A program made the position numbers and the translations under genes. DNA of 64,000 nt from Ephemerocybe angulata (taxonomy: Eukaryota > Basidiomycota > Agaricomycetes > Agaricales > Psathyrellaceae): positions 124,001 through 188,000 of the forward strand of contig JAACJK010000227.1 of assembly GCA_013368325.1 (NCBI GenBank), written 5' to 3'. The notes below the pieces were generated by a model. That model was given only the letters and a program-made list of their open reading frames with translations, searched no databases and was not told the origin of the DNA. The stretch's first letter is position 1, and each line of letters starts with the position of its first letter. Positions 21,718-33,200 of this stretch are shown here, piece by piece.

Positions 21718-23163
21718 TCTGTAAATATATCAGACTTAATCGATAATACGAAGCTCCCTAAGTGTTCATGATGGATCATGGGCCACAGACTGGCGCTTAA
21801 CTTCGAACTCACTCTACAGGCCGGGGAGCCATGATGTATCACCAGATGCATCACAACATGCAACACGCAGTGGTGATGAATCACCCATTGCAAGTAGGCG
21901 CCCAGGCTGGGCTTCTGCTCGCATCCGAGTTTGCAAGGTGCCTGTGATGAATCACTAACTTATATTGGCGCTTGTGTTCTGGTGATGAATCACCCAGGTG
22001 TTTGTGATGTATCACCAAATTCTATGGCGCTCCTTTCTGATCATTGTGGATATATAGGGAGTTCGTGATATATCATCAGCCCGGACTGCTGCTCACGTTC
22101 TGGCAAGGGGTGATGCATCCTGAGCCGCAGACTGCCGTCTAATATTCTGTAATTATATCTTGAAGCTGGGATATACTGTTGCGAGGTGCCTATGATGCAT
22201 CAGAAGCCGCCTATGGCGCTGAATTACCTGATAAAACAGAATACCTGCATGTAACGAGGGGAGGCCGTGATAGATCACCGGCCACCAACTGTTTGAAGCT
22301 ACCGGGGGAGGTTATGATACTTCGTGAGCCTTGGGCTGGCGCCTAATTACAACATCATTTTACAGGCAGGCTCGGTGTCGCAATACTGGAACAACGTAGT
22401 ATTGAAGTGTGTAGCATACCAATTTCCGCTGGCTTAGCTGACAAATATGGGAATAGAGTGAATCCTCGCTTGGGAAGAGAAAACTCGTCGGTTTCACAGT
22501 CGAGTGCCTTCGACAAAACTTTCAGAAACAGTGGGCTGTACGGAGGAGGTGAAGTCCCTCGCCCTTGCCAATGCTTCTCCTGGGCGCTGGGATGGGGATG
22601 ATTTTATTCAAATGTAAGTGTGCCAATATGCCATCGAGGGCCAACGACTTACCTACGATTGGAAGTACCGCTGAAACTGTTGCAATTGTTCGCATCGTCA
22701 AGGGTGGTGGGGCTGAGGTGCCCTGCGAGGTGCCTGTGATACATCAGAAGACGCCGGGCGCTTAATTACCGGATACAACAGAATACCCGAATGCGACAGA
22801 GGGAGGCCGTGATAGATCACCAGCTGCTAACTGTTGTTTCGATTTATTGTCATTTTCGAAGCTATCGGGTGCCCGGTGGGAGGAGGTGATACATCGTGAG
22901 CCATGAACTGGCGCCTAAGTATAATGTCATTTTACAAGCTGGGGTGCCATGCGAGGTGCCCGTGATGTATCAACAGCCGTTTAGTTGTGCTGAATTTTGT
23001 ATTTATATTGTGGGTCTGGTCACGGCATAGAGAGGTGGTGATGCATTACTAGACTGAAGCCTGAGATGAATTTACCATTTGTTTCTACCCATAATGGGTA
23101 TCCCATGCACCTGAGCTCTGGGATAATCGACTTTTACTCTCCTACCACTCGCGTAACAAGGAT
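21718..23163. repeat. Non-coding array of TGATNNATCA palindromes
   Basis: Between 21769 and 22972 there are twelve exact TGATNNATCA sites, starting at 21769, 21832, 21874, 21945, 21983, 22005, 22066, 22193, 22268, 22737, 22810 and 22963. At least five more have one mismatch. They sit in a larger degenerate repeat containing CTGGCGCCTAA(T/G)TA and TCATTTTACA(G/A)GC, and one block (about 22185-22310) recurs about 540 bp later (about 22725-22850). No coding region is evident. The position just downstream of the KDZ gene suggests a subterminal transposase-binding region of that element, but this is inference. Confidence 0.75.
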
Positions 23164-23169
23164 TTGACT

Positions 23170-24462
23170 ATGACCTCACGGAACGGGGACGATGGCCCTC
23201 AGGCAGGGGGGCGACTTTTGTTTTCAGACCTCCACGGGAAGGAAGAGGACAGTGTATCGATCGAGGGTAGCCCCGAGCTCGCGCAGAGCGACGTCGAGGA
23301 TGAGGGCGCCGAGGAGCGCACTGGTATGGGCGGCGTTGACGACATGGGGGACATGGAGGACATGTATACGGATGGTGACGAGCCTACTCAGCCTCTCGAG
23401 GAGGAGGATGGGGCCAGGGATGGGGTGCCTGGTGCCCCGCCTGGTCCGTTCGACACGGCGAATGCGCGTGCTCTCCGCAATCGGGTGGTGTCCAAGACTG
23501 CTCCTGTGAAGAAGAGTCGCAGCAGGCCTACGCTGCCCTCGCCCGCATCTTTCGCTCTCGAACGCAGAATCGACTCGCTCGACAACACGGTGACTACGCT
23601 CCAGGCGACGGTGAAGGAGCTTGGGGAAAGAGTGCGAGCGCTACAGATCAGCGGGGATGCAGATGGTGTCGGTGGCGCACCCCCAGCCGCTCTGGGGGAG
23701 CTTCGGAGCGGCGTGGAGGGTCTCGAGAAGGAGTGCAGGATCATCATGGTCACGCTCAAGGAGCAGGTTCACCCAGCCTTGAAGTCGCGCATTGCTTTCG
23801 AGGCGGAAGCTCGAGCTACCTTGAATGGTTTGAAGAGCGATGTCGGTAGTCTCCTCCCACTCAAGTCGACTGCGTCTGCGTATGGCGAACGGCTCCTGAA
23901 GCTAGAATTGGCTGGTCGCAATGCCCCTGCACCTGTGGTTCCATCGAAGAGGGCGCGCGACGAGGATAGGCCCCTGTTTGCGTTCCCTGGCTCGCACGTC
24001 CAGCCGTCGGACGACTCCACCATGCGGATGGCCCCGATGCCCACTCACCGTCCGTCCGTTTCTCCTTCTCGAGGCCCCGGTGGGCCTCCTCCTGGTGGAC
24101 CGCCCCCTCCTGTGTCTGCACCCAACTCCCTTCCCAACCTTCGCCGACCGCCGGTTAAAGTGGTGCTCGTCAAGATAGAGCCTGTTGATACGAAAGGGGT
24201 GGGAGAACGCCCTGCGCTGGTTGGATGGTTGAACGCGGCGAAGTGGTCCCCACTCCCTGGGTCCCCATCGAAGAAGCAGCTTGTTGACTCAGTCGAGGGT
24301 GTGTGGTTCTCCGGGGAGCTGACGCATCTCATCGTGAAGACTTGGACTCGGCCGGCAGCGTATGAGTTCGCTGACGCTTGGAACACTCACGTCAAGAGGA
24401 CGGTCGCTCTTTGTGCAGGGTCGGTGGCGGAGACGATGGTGCAGGAAAACTGGCTGGAGTAA
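23170..24462 (+). CDS. LINE ORF1, coiled-coil nucleic-acid-binding type protein
   Basis: The ATG at 23170 (MTSRNGDDGPQAGGRL) leads an open 430-codon frame. The N-terminal third is acidic and disordered. A coiled-coil-like part follows (LERRIDSLDNTVTTLQATVK, then ELRSGVEGLEKECRI, about residues 135-260). Next comes a Pro/Gly-rich linker (GPGGPPPGGPPPP), then a globular end (KVVLVKIEPVDTKG, HLIVKTWTRPAAYEFADAW). LINE ORF1 proteins bind the element RNA in a particle; I see no CCHC knuckle here. ORF2 begins directly after its stop in the -1 frame and lacks an evident ATG, so its translation probably depends on this one. It appears intact. Confidence 0.72.
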   Translation: MTSRNGDDGPQAGGRLLFSDLHGKEEDSVSIEGSPELAQSDVEDEGAEERTGMGGVDDMGDMEDMYTDGDEPTQPLEEEDGARDGVPGAPPGPFDTANARALRNRVVSKTAPVKKSRSRPTLPSPASFALERRIDSLDNTVTTLQATVKELGERVRALQISGDADGVGGAPPAALGELRSGVEGLEKECRIIMVTLKEQVHPALKSRIAFEAEARATLNGLKSDVGSLLPLKSTASAYGERLLKLELAGRNAPAPVVPSKRARDEDRPLFAFPGSHVQPSDDSTMRMAPMPTHRPSVSPSRGPGGPPPGGPPPPVSAPNSLPNLRRPPVKVVLVKIEPVDTKGVGERPALVGWLNAAKWSPLPGSPSKKQLVDSVEGVWFSGELTHLIVKTWTRPAAYEFADAWNTHVKRTVALCAGSVAETMVQENWLE

Positions 24463-25276
24463 GCCATGTCTCTCTCCCTCGTACGCAGACACGGGCGGCG
24501 GTTAGCAACACCGCCTCCCATCGTGTATCTATACGGTCGTGGAATATCCACGGTAACTTTGCGCTACGGATGGCTTGCTCCGACTTCTTTGAGGAGATCT
24601 CTCAATACGACATTCACTTTTTTCAAGAAACGCATATGCATTCGGATTGGTTCGGGACGGTGAAGGAGGTTGAGGGGTATACGAGGTGGTCAGTGGAATG
24701 ACAGTACTACGTGGAGGGCAGGCAGGATGGCGGGGTGGTAGCTCTGGTGAGGGATGGACTGGGGTTCGTGAAATCAGACGAGTTGTCGTCGGTTGATGTT
24801 TTGGTGCTCGAGTCGCCGGAGTTGGTTCTAGTCGGCGTGTACATCCTCCCGGAGGGGAGTAGGTGGGGTACTTTCACAGACATCTCCCCGTTTGTGGAGT
24901 TGGAGGAGCTGATGGTGTCGCTGCGGATGCTGGAGAAGCCCGTGATGTTGATGGGTGACTTCAACGCGAGGATAGGGTCGAGCGGGGAGAGGGTGCTTGA
25001 TGACCGGATCACGCGCCCGTCTGCCAGGGGCAAGGTGCTGCTGGAGATATGTGACGATAACGGCTTCGTCATCTGCAACGGACTCCCGCGGTTTGGGGAC
25101 TATGGTCAGCGGATCACGTCGCATCATCGGGGTGTCGGTACCGCGGTGGTGGACTATGTTATTGGGAACGATCGGGCGATGGCGAAGGTGATTAGCATGG
25201 GGGTCGGGGCAGAGCGTGCTGGGTTCTCTGATCATGCGGAGCTGTTTGTAGAGGTGGAGTGTGGGGGTCAGCGCGG

Positions 25277-26663
25277 TGATGCGCCTTCAGCGCGTCTACC
25301 CACTAAAAATCGCGATTTACCTTAATAAATACGCGATTCCCACTGCATATCATCTATCAAAAGACCTGCACCAACGTAAAGGGGAACGAGAGTCAGAGCC
25401 GAGCCCAGAGCTGCTGACTTAGCCTCTCTGACCTACGCGCGGGACTACGAGAAGTGAAGAGTAGCCTCAAGCGGGTAAGACCTACCTTCGCGAGACACTT
25501 GCTACTTTAAGGAAACATGCGCGGGACAACTATGGGATCGACTTGGCAAGTAACGGACATAGGCAGAGTAGTGCGTATCAATGGGAAGCCCCCTACCCAT
25601 CCCTTCGTATCTCGCGAGAACACTCTCGCCACACCCAGAGTCGAGAGATCACCGTGACATCAGTAGTCGAGAGGGATTGCACCCGAGCCCCTGATAAGCG
25701 CCGGAGTATAGCTCCCGCGCGACTTGATCTTCACGAGAGGTGGCACGTCGAGAGGTCGATCACACCTCGAGATGTTCGCAATCAAACCACGTCTCGGGAA
25801 AGTTCTGGGATCGCCATCGGCTGAGGGGAGAACTCAGTACAGGCACCCGCGTGTAACACAGGAGAGGCGGAACCGGCACATCTTAGGCGCCCACACGGTC
25901 TCCCAGCCCGGGTATCGGAATGATCACCCCCGGCTCCACTTCCTCAGGGGAGAACCACAATCAGAGATAAAGATAGATCGTACCACACGAGACGGGTGGC
26001 GCGGCGTGTACGGAGAAGTCGGTTGGTGGCAACGGCACAGTCTTGGGTATTTACCCGGGCGCTAATTGGCCTTGAGCTCAACCTCGAGAGGTCTTCCCTC
26101 CTATCTCTATGTTTCACTTGGACTGTTTTGGAATGTATCGCGATCACATGTGTTTCTCATCTGTTTGTCTTGGAGCTTGTTTGTAAATATTCGGCATGTA
26201 CTTAAGTCTCGCGAGTAGTTTAGAGAAAATCAGTTACCCCCCAGTTTTCATCTTTCAAGTCTCTAAGTCAAAGTCCAAGTCTAGCCGTCGCGCTATCTGT
26301 CTGTCTGTCTGTCTGTCTGGTCGTCGTGCCAATTGTCTTTAAGTTTTCTGTTCCTTTTGCGAAGCTCTCGAGCCTAGTGAAAGCCCTCTCGTGGTAGCGA
26401 CCTCGTCCTCCCGAGACCCCACCCTCTCATCGAGAACCTATATCACCCCGAAGCGCGGTCGAGTCTAGAACTCCCCTTCAAACTTGCTAGTTGCGAGTAC
26501 CTTAGAGTCGACCTAGTCCTCTAGTCCAATACCTTACTTTGCCCGCTCTACCTCGAGCGAGTTGCCCCTCAGCTACCCTAGTGTGGTTGTGTGTGTGTTG
26601 TGTGTTGTGTTTGTTGTTTTGGTTAGAGGCGTGTTTGGCTCTTAGCCCCGTAGCCGCACATCA
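25277..26663 (+). repeat. Gypsy 5' LTR
   Basis: 1387 bp, TG..CA. It includes a CTGT microsatellite (about 26298-26318) and a TGTGTGTG stretch near its end. Small open frames inside are identical in both LTRs and look non-coding. Confidence 0.92.
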
Positions 26664-26685
26664 TCTGGAGCCCACCGCGAGGGGG
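26664..26685 (+). promoter_or_regulatory. Gypsy primer-binding site
   Basis: Two bases after the LTR the sequence reads TGGAGCCCACCGCGAGG. TGG at this place is expected for a site complementary to a tRNA CCA end. I cannot say which tRNA. Confidence 0.55.
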
Positions 26686-27223
26686 AGTCAGAATCGATCA
26701 AAGCTTCATTCGTGATCAAGCTCTCGAGCGAGATCCGTTTGTCCGTTTCAGATAGTAAACGAGTTCTATCAACATAGCGTCGAGAAGACCTGTGCTTGAT
26801 AAAGGAAAAGGAGTAGAGCGACCCAGGAAGAACCCAGTTCTCCCTAGTCAACCCGTTGGAACCCAACCGTCCGTTCGCGCGCGAACGAGAACAGCTGTTG
26901 CCGAAGCAGGAACAGAACTAGTTGTCTTTGATAACTATCCCAGACCAGGGACAAGTTTCCAAGCACCTACGAACGCGAAAGCGAGAAGCAGCAGAGTCGT
27001 ACCACCGGCTGTACCTCCTACCAGAACCCGCCAAGTCGCCCTGTTCACGAGAGGAAAACCTCGAACTACCGCACTCGCGCTAGCCTCGAAATCCAATCGC
27101 GTAGAACCCGCGCGCAATCCGAGACCAGAGAGTAGAGAAAGTTCGCAATCCACGAACTCCAGTCGCAGACGCCGTAGAAACCGCAGACATTCGAGTAGCA
27201 GTCAATTATCAACGACCCCTACC

Positions 27224-28873
27224 ATGGCTGGCGAACAAGTGCGAATCCGAGCCCTCGATCCTGATGCCACCGGCGAAGGATTCCCTGGGCTCCCCATGTC
27301 GAATAAAAACTTCCCGAATAGTTATTCCGCGAATCGTCCTAAGTACGATTCTACGAAACCAGAGGAGTTCCTAGAGTATGTGAGACAAGTAGAGGATGTG
27401 ATCAGCGCATGCGAAATCATCGCGGATCGCTTGAAGAAGAAGGCATTGGTTCACTTCCGAGATGTGTCGGAAAAGAGTCTCTGGACAACGCTACCTGAAT
27501 ATAAAACGGGTACCTACGCGGAGTTCAAAGAGAAACTGTTCTTGTACCATCCTACAGCAGCGCTGCAGAACCGTGGCAGCTTAGCCAGGATCCAGTTGTT
27601 GTGCGCGAGGCACCAAGGGATAGGTCTAGACGCGAGTCATACCTTATTGCAGTTCGCGCTGAAGTTCAGAGCCGAGGCAGCGAAACTCGAGAAACATCTC
27701 ATGAGCAACAATGAATTGGTTAACCTTTTCTTGGGCGCGTTAGATGAGCCTTTCCGTACGAAAGCATGGGAGGTACTCTCGAAGGAAGCTGAAACGGATG
27801 ACACCCTGGAAGTCGTTGCAGGAGAGAAGATCATTCCGTTTGACCGATGGATCTCGTGTGCGGAAAAGTTGGCGGTTCAGAGGGAACGCTTTGGAGAAAG
27901 GTTCGGAGGGAAGAAGGGAGGTATCTTGGCTAAACCCTTGGTCGTCTCTGCCACCCCGAGCACTCCAGCAGTGACTCCCGCGGCCCCATCTAAGTTATAC
28001 GAGCCCGGTTGGAACGACGAGCCCACTGTGAAAGTCGAGTACGAGGACCTCGAACACCGAGTTCTGCAAGGAGTGAGTTCTTTGCTAGACCAGAAATTGA
28101 GTGCCATCGATAAAAAGATGATCTCTCGGGATGCCTACATGGAAACTCAACTCGAGGAGTTGCGCGCTGGTCAAGGGCGCGCTGACAAGTTCATGCGTCA
28201 GCCCAACAACTTCGCGGTTGCAACCCAGCAGAACAATCCAGGCTCGAGAGGAGGCTTTGGATTCGGAAACAATACGAGAGGACCACCTCCTAGTGCGGGG
28301 TCGATTTGCTACTACTGTAATGGACAGGGTCACTTCGCGAACGACTGTCAAGCCAAGTAGAAACATATCAGCGAAGGCAAAATTGTATCGGGACCGGATG
28401 GGACCTTCGACAAGCATGGGAATCGCCTGCGCAATATGCCTGGCACCTCCTTGAAAGAGGTAGTAGACAAACTGCCTATGCCCACGGCTAGCCAGAACGT
28501 CCAGCACTACTATGATGACAGTGCTGACTATGTGCGCGATCAGTTCCATCAAGCGCCGTACCAGGAATCAGAAATGATTACTCGGGACGAAATGAACATT
28601 CTGCGAGACGAGATTTATCACCTGAGTTCCTTAAGGGAACAAGGATCGTCCGCGTGAGCCAAGAACATGCAGCCACAGGCCCAGTTCGTACAGAAACCAG
28701 TGGTCGAGCCTTGGAAGGAGCTCCAGCAGGAGCAGAAGCGGAGCAATCAATTGATGTCCCAATTAGTCGCGGCACTTACCCCGATGGTCGGGAGGAATCA
28801 ATTCCCTTTGCAGACGCGGTCTGGAGCGAACCAAGGTGGCGAGGATGATGAGGGTTTTCTCAGCGACCAGTGA
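27224..28873 (+). pseudogene. Gypsy Gag, with in-frame stops
   Basis: The first in-frame ATG is at 27224 in a strong context (ACCATGG), giving MAGEQVRIRALDPDATG. The capsid-like region follows (KPEEFLEYVRQVEDVISACE, KEKLFLYHPTAALQNRG, LVNLFLGALDEPF). Near the end of the uninterrupted part is a CCHC knuckle CYYCNGQGHFANDC (about 28309-28350). A TAG at 28358-28360 stops it, but protein-like sequence continues in the same frame (ISEGKIVSGPDGTFDKHGNR, then DEMNILRDEIYHLSSLREQG) past a TGA at 28655-28657 to a TGA at 28871-28873. The stops fit CAG to TAG and CGA to TGA changes, or readthrough. The protease frame opens in the -1 frame just before the last stop. The upstream open stretch from 26792 has no ATG. 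Confidence 0.8.
28852..28858 (+). promoter_or_regulatory. Putative -1 ribosomal frameshift heptamer GGGTTTT (Gag to protease)
   Basis: In the Gag frame the codons are GAG GGT TTT CTC, so the heptamer is phased G_GGT_TTT, the X_XXY_YYZ slippery form. It lies in the 25-nt window (28849-28873) where both the Gag and the protease frames are open. A -1 slip leads exactly into the protease frame. Confidence 0.6.
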
Positions 28874-30200
28874 AGGACACTGCCGTCGCGAAAAGAACCG
28901 TTGGTCGCGACAAGGCAAGCCCGGAGGTGCGTAACAACAAACCCAGCAGAAAAGCCACGGTAGAGGATGAGGAAGACAGTGAGGATGAGGAGCCAATAAA
29001 AAGAGGGCCACCGTCAGGAGTAAAGAAGGTCTTTAATCCGCGAGCACCTCGAGGAGTGCGGTTCGAAACGGTAGAAGTTGGGGGGACGAGTCAAGCGCCG
29101 CCCAAGTTGAAAGACCGGCCCTTTGTACTAGTACCACCACTCAAAACGACTCCGTTGAAAACACCAACCCGCGAGGATGTACAGCAAGGGAGAGAAGGTC
29201 GTTCCGATCCCAAAACAGCGTTGCCTCGCTTAGAGAAGAAGGGACCCGCGTATCAGCACAAGGCGCCTATTGAGGAAGCCGAGTCGCTGAGCCGCATCAT
29301 GGAGGAGTTACTGAGTACGAGGTTCACTACGAGTCTTAAGGACTTGGCAAGCATTTCGGCACCTGCCCGCGAGTACTTGAAAAAGATGATAACCAAGAAG
29401 AAGATTGCGATTGATAATAAGGAAAAAACCTCGGATCTCGAGTACCAAATCATCGCTCTCATCGACTTGATGTCTACTGAGTACAAAGCTCGCGCGGTAC
29501 AAATGTGCAACATCTTAGAGGCAGAAGAGGAGTTCGGCGAAATGAAGATCCCCGATCCTGAAGGAGAAGAAGAGGAAGAACCAGGGACTGTAAGAGTTGA
29601 ACAAGTCTTCATGCAGTTGGAAGAGCTGCCTCCCGCGCAAGTCTTCCTGGCACAAGGGATTCCGTCGGTACCCGACGGAGCCTTCGTAGTCAGCGACCCC
29701 GTGGAGCAGTATCTAAATTCATTGGAGGATGGGGAAGAGCTGCGACCAATTCTGGTAGCGCGCGAATCCGTGTCCCTGAGAACTGTCTACCCGAATATCA
29801 ACAAATCTGGGAAGGTAGAAGTCCTCTTGGATACGGGCTCCCAGATCTGTTCCATGGATGCAGATGTGGCGAGACGTCTGGGAATCTCATTCGACCCAGA
29901 CATCGTCATTCACCTCCAATCCGCCAACCGAACGAGAGAAAAGACTCTAGGTCTAGCTAGAAACATCGAGTTCGACTTCGATGGAGTAACGGCGTATATC
30001 CAGCTTCATATCATTCGTCGACCGGCGTATGATGTTCTTCTCGGGAGACCTTTCGACGTCGCTATGTCAAGCGAGGTCAAGAACAACACCCGCGGCGAGC
30101 AGCAGATCACACTCTGCGATCCCAACACGGGCAAGAGGATTACCATTGCCACCAGCCCTTGAGGCAAACCACCCCCGCACGTTAGAAAAGAGATGCTTGA

Positions 30201-33200
30201 CGCTCAGGAAGTAAATTTTCGAGCCTCGAGGATCTGATCAACGGTGATCAGGGGGAAGTGGGTCTAATCCTCGAGAGAGATGACAGGACTGGCGAAATTA
30301 GCCTAACCCAAGTCGTGAGACCCACAGAGAGCGTATTCAGCCAAGGAGAGTTACAGAGAGCATATCTGCAGTCGTACTTCGAGGGAACTCCAGAAGGCGA
30401 CGAAGATGACAGAAAAGGACGAGAGGTATTTCAAAACTACCTCTCGACCATAGAAAACCCAGATAGTGAAAAGAGAGTACAGTTAGTCGTGGAGACGCAA
30501 CCAGCGATGACCTCCCAAGATCAGAAAGCCAAAGCCAAAGTCAAGGGAGTCTCAAAGGGCACGAAATACAAGAAGGTGGCTGATAAAGTCAAACCGGTTA
30601 TGGGGCACTTAGACGAGAGGTTTCGCATCATTAGGGACATTAAAGGTGACCCGCTCGCGAACCTCCCTGAGCTACCAACTAGACCTTCGGAGTTCAAACC
30701 CACTGGGCGCTACACACAAGAGAGGAAGGAGGACATGGACAAGCTGCATAAAGGGGACTTCTTGTGGGACGAAGAAAGGAAACTGCTACATAACTTCGTC
30801 TCGATACATGAAGAAGGCTTCGCTTGGGATGATTCAGAAAGGGGGAGCTTTAAACCAGAGTTCTTCCCGCCAGTAGAAATACCCACGACCCCTCACACCC
30901 CTTGGGCGCTTAGAAACATTCCTATTCCCCCAGGCTTATATGATCGCGTGTGTGCCATGATCAAGAGCAAAATAGATGCCGGCGTGTACGAGCCTTCGAA
31001 CTCATCGTACAGGTCGAGGTGGTTTTGCGTGTTGAAGAAAGATGGAGAGAGTCTGAGGATTGTACACAGCTTAGAGCCGCTGAACGCAGTTACAATCGCT
31101 CACTCGGGAGTGCCCCCAGCAATGGAAGAGTTGGTGAGTAAGTTCGCAGGAAGGTCGTGTGGAGGCTGTCTGGATTTATATGTAGGATACGACGAGAGGT
31201 TATTATCACCCTCCTCGCGAGACCTCACCACATTCCAAACACCCTTCGGCGCGATGAGATTGGTAACCCTACCCATGGGATGGACCAATTCCGTGCCTAT
31301 CTTCCACGACAATGTCACTCATATCTTACAAGAAGAAATACCAGAAGTCACTTGGCCGTTTTTGGATGATGTGCCCGTAGGTGGACCTCGTACTAGGTAC
31401 GAGAAAGCCGACGGTACGTGCGAGACTATACCCGAGAACCCTGGTATCCGAAGATTTGTATGGGAACATTTCCAGAATCTCAACCGCGTAGTGGAGAGAA
31501 TGAAGTACAGTGGCGGCACCTTCTCAGGAAAGAAGTCCGTACTGTGCGCAGACGAGTTTGTGGTGGTTGGCCATTTATGCACCTATGAAGGTCGGAAGCC
31601 ACTGCCAGAGAGAGTAGGCGTCATCGAGAGGTGGGGACCTTGTCAGTCTGTCAGCGATGTCCGCGCCTTCCTAGGAACAGTGGGGACGATGAGAATATTC
31701 ATCCGTGACTATGCTAAATGCGCAGACGCGATCCAGAAGCTGACAAGGATTGACCAACCCTTTGAGTGGGGAGAAGCTCAGGACGCCGCGATGCGAGACT
31801 TAAAGGATGCAGTCCGAGACGCGCCATGCCTAAGATCCCTGGACTACGATGTTAACACCGAGATCAAGCTCTCAGTCGACACGTCCTACAAAGCGATCGG
31901 CTGGTACATAAGTCAACAAGACGTTGCAGACCTTAAGAAGTGGTGGTACGCGCGGTTTGGCTCAACTACCATGACTCCGCGCGAGGCTCGCTACTCCCAA
32001 CCAAAACGAGAGTTATTCGGATTGATGAGAGCATTGCAGGAGAACAAATACTGGCTCATTGGCTGCAGACGTCTAGTGGTAGAAACCGATGCTCAATACA
32101 TTAAAGGAATGCTCAACAATCCCGAAATGGGTCCTAACGCTACCATTAACTGATGGATTGAGAACATTCTAATGTATCACTTCGAGCTATGGCACGTAGC
32201 AGGCAAGACCTTTGCCGCGGATGGACTTTCCAGGCATGATCGCATGCCAGAGGATCCGCCGCACCAGCCCTACGACCACCAAGGAGAATCGGGCGACAGA
32301 CTGAGAGGATACTCGAAACCTAACCCAGAGGATCCGGACCCGCTCGACTTCGAGGACTTCAAATATGAGATTGACACGCGAGGAGGATATCTCCTCAATG
32401 TCACGATCCCTGAAGCCGATTTTGAGGATGACAGAGTTCTGACTGGTGTCTCGCGACATGTCCGAACGGCGACGCGAGCACAGTTGGTCAACGTCGAGAT
32501 GTTGCCAGATGCAGAGTTGAAAATGGATGAAGAAGAGATAGAGGCGTACGATGACGCGAGACGATCCCAACAAGCGCGGGACACAGACGAGCGCCTACCC
32601 AAAATAGCTAAGTGGCTAAAGGGACCGCTACAAGCGCCCGAGGGATTAAAGCCGGCAGATGTGGGCAAGTGGGTCCGAGAGTGCAGCCATTACTTCGAAA
32701 AGGAAGGAAAGCTATATCGAAGACAAACTGGGCACCCACAGCTAGTTGTGCCTAAGGAGAATCACATGTACATGATGAGGGCCGCGCACGACGCACTTGG
32801 ACACCGAGGCGCGTGGGCCACCACTCAGGTTCTACTGAAGCGCTTCTGGTGGCCTGAACTCGAAGGAGATGTGAACTGGTATGTAAAGACTTGTCACGTT
32901 TGCCAGCTGAGGACAAAGCTACTGTTGAAGATCCCACCACAAGTCACAGATACTCCGTCGATCTTCCAAGTGTTGCACGCGGATGTGTTGCAAATGACTC
33001 CCGCGAGCAACGGCTGCAAGTACATTGTGCATGGTCGGTGTGCGCTGTCTTCTTGGATGGAGGGCAAGCCCTTGAAAGAAGAAACAGGTGCACAGATTGG
33101 CGCGTGGTTATTGGAGATCATCACGAGATGGGGATGCATGAGGGAGATTGTTACGGACAATGGAGGCGCGTTCGTGAAGGCTACGAAATGGCTAGAGGAT

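Larger units (their letters stand above)
28849..30237 (+). pseudogene. Gypsy protease region (-1 frame relative to Gag)
   Basis: This frame is open from 28849 and overlaps the end of the Gag frame by 25 nt. After an acidic linker (EDEEDSEDEEPIKRGPP) comes a helical region (SRIMEELLSTRFTTSLKDLA). The aspartic protease follows with LLDTGSQICSMD near 29824-29860 and a partner strand around AYDVLLGRPFDVAMSS. An in-frame TGA at 30160-30162 (CGA before a C to T change) interrupts it. The conserved tail DAQEVNFRASRI follows in the same frame and ends at TGA 30235-30237. The protease frees the structural and enzymatic parts of the polyprotein. Confidence 0.8.

Noticed and set aside
21769..22972. CRISPR-like array
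   Set aside because: Eukaryotic setting, irregular spacing and degenerate short palindromes; no repeats of suitable length.
25543..26065. Open frames inside the gypsy LTR (also 39094-39616)
   Set aside because: They are identical in both LTRs, overlap one another in different frames and have no known domain.
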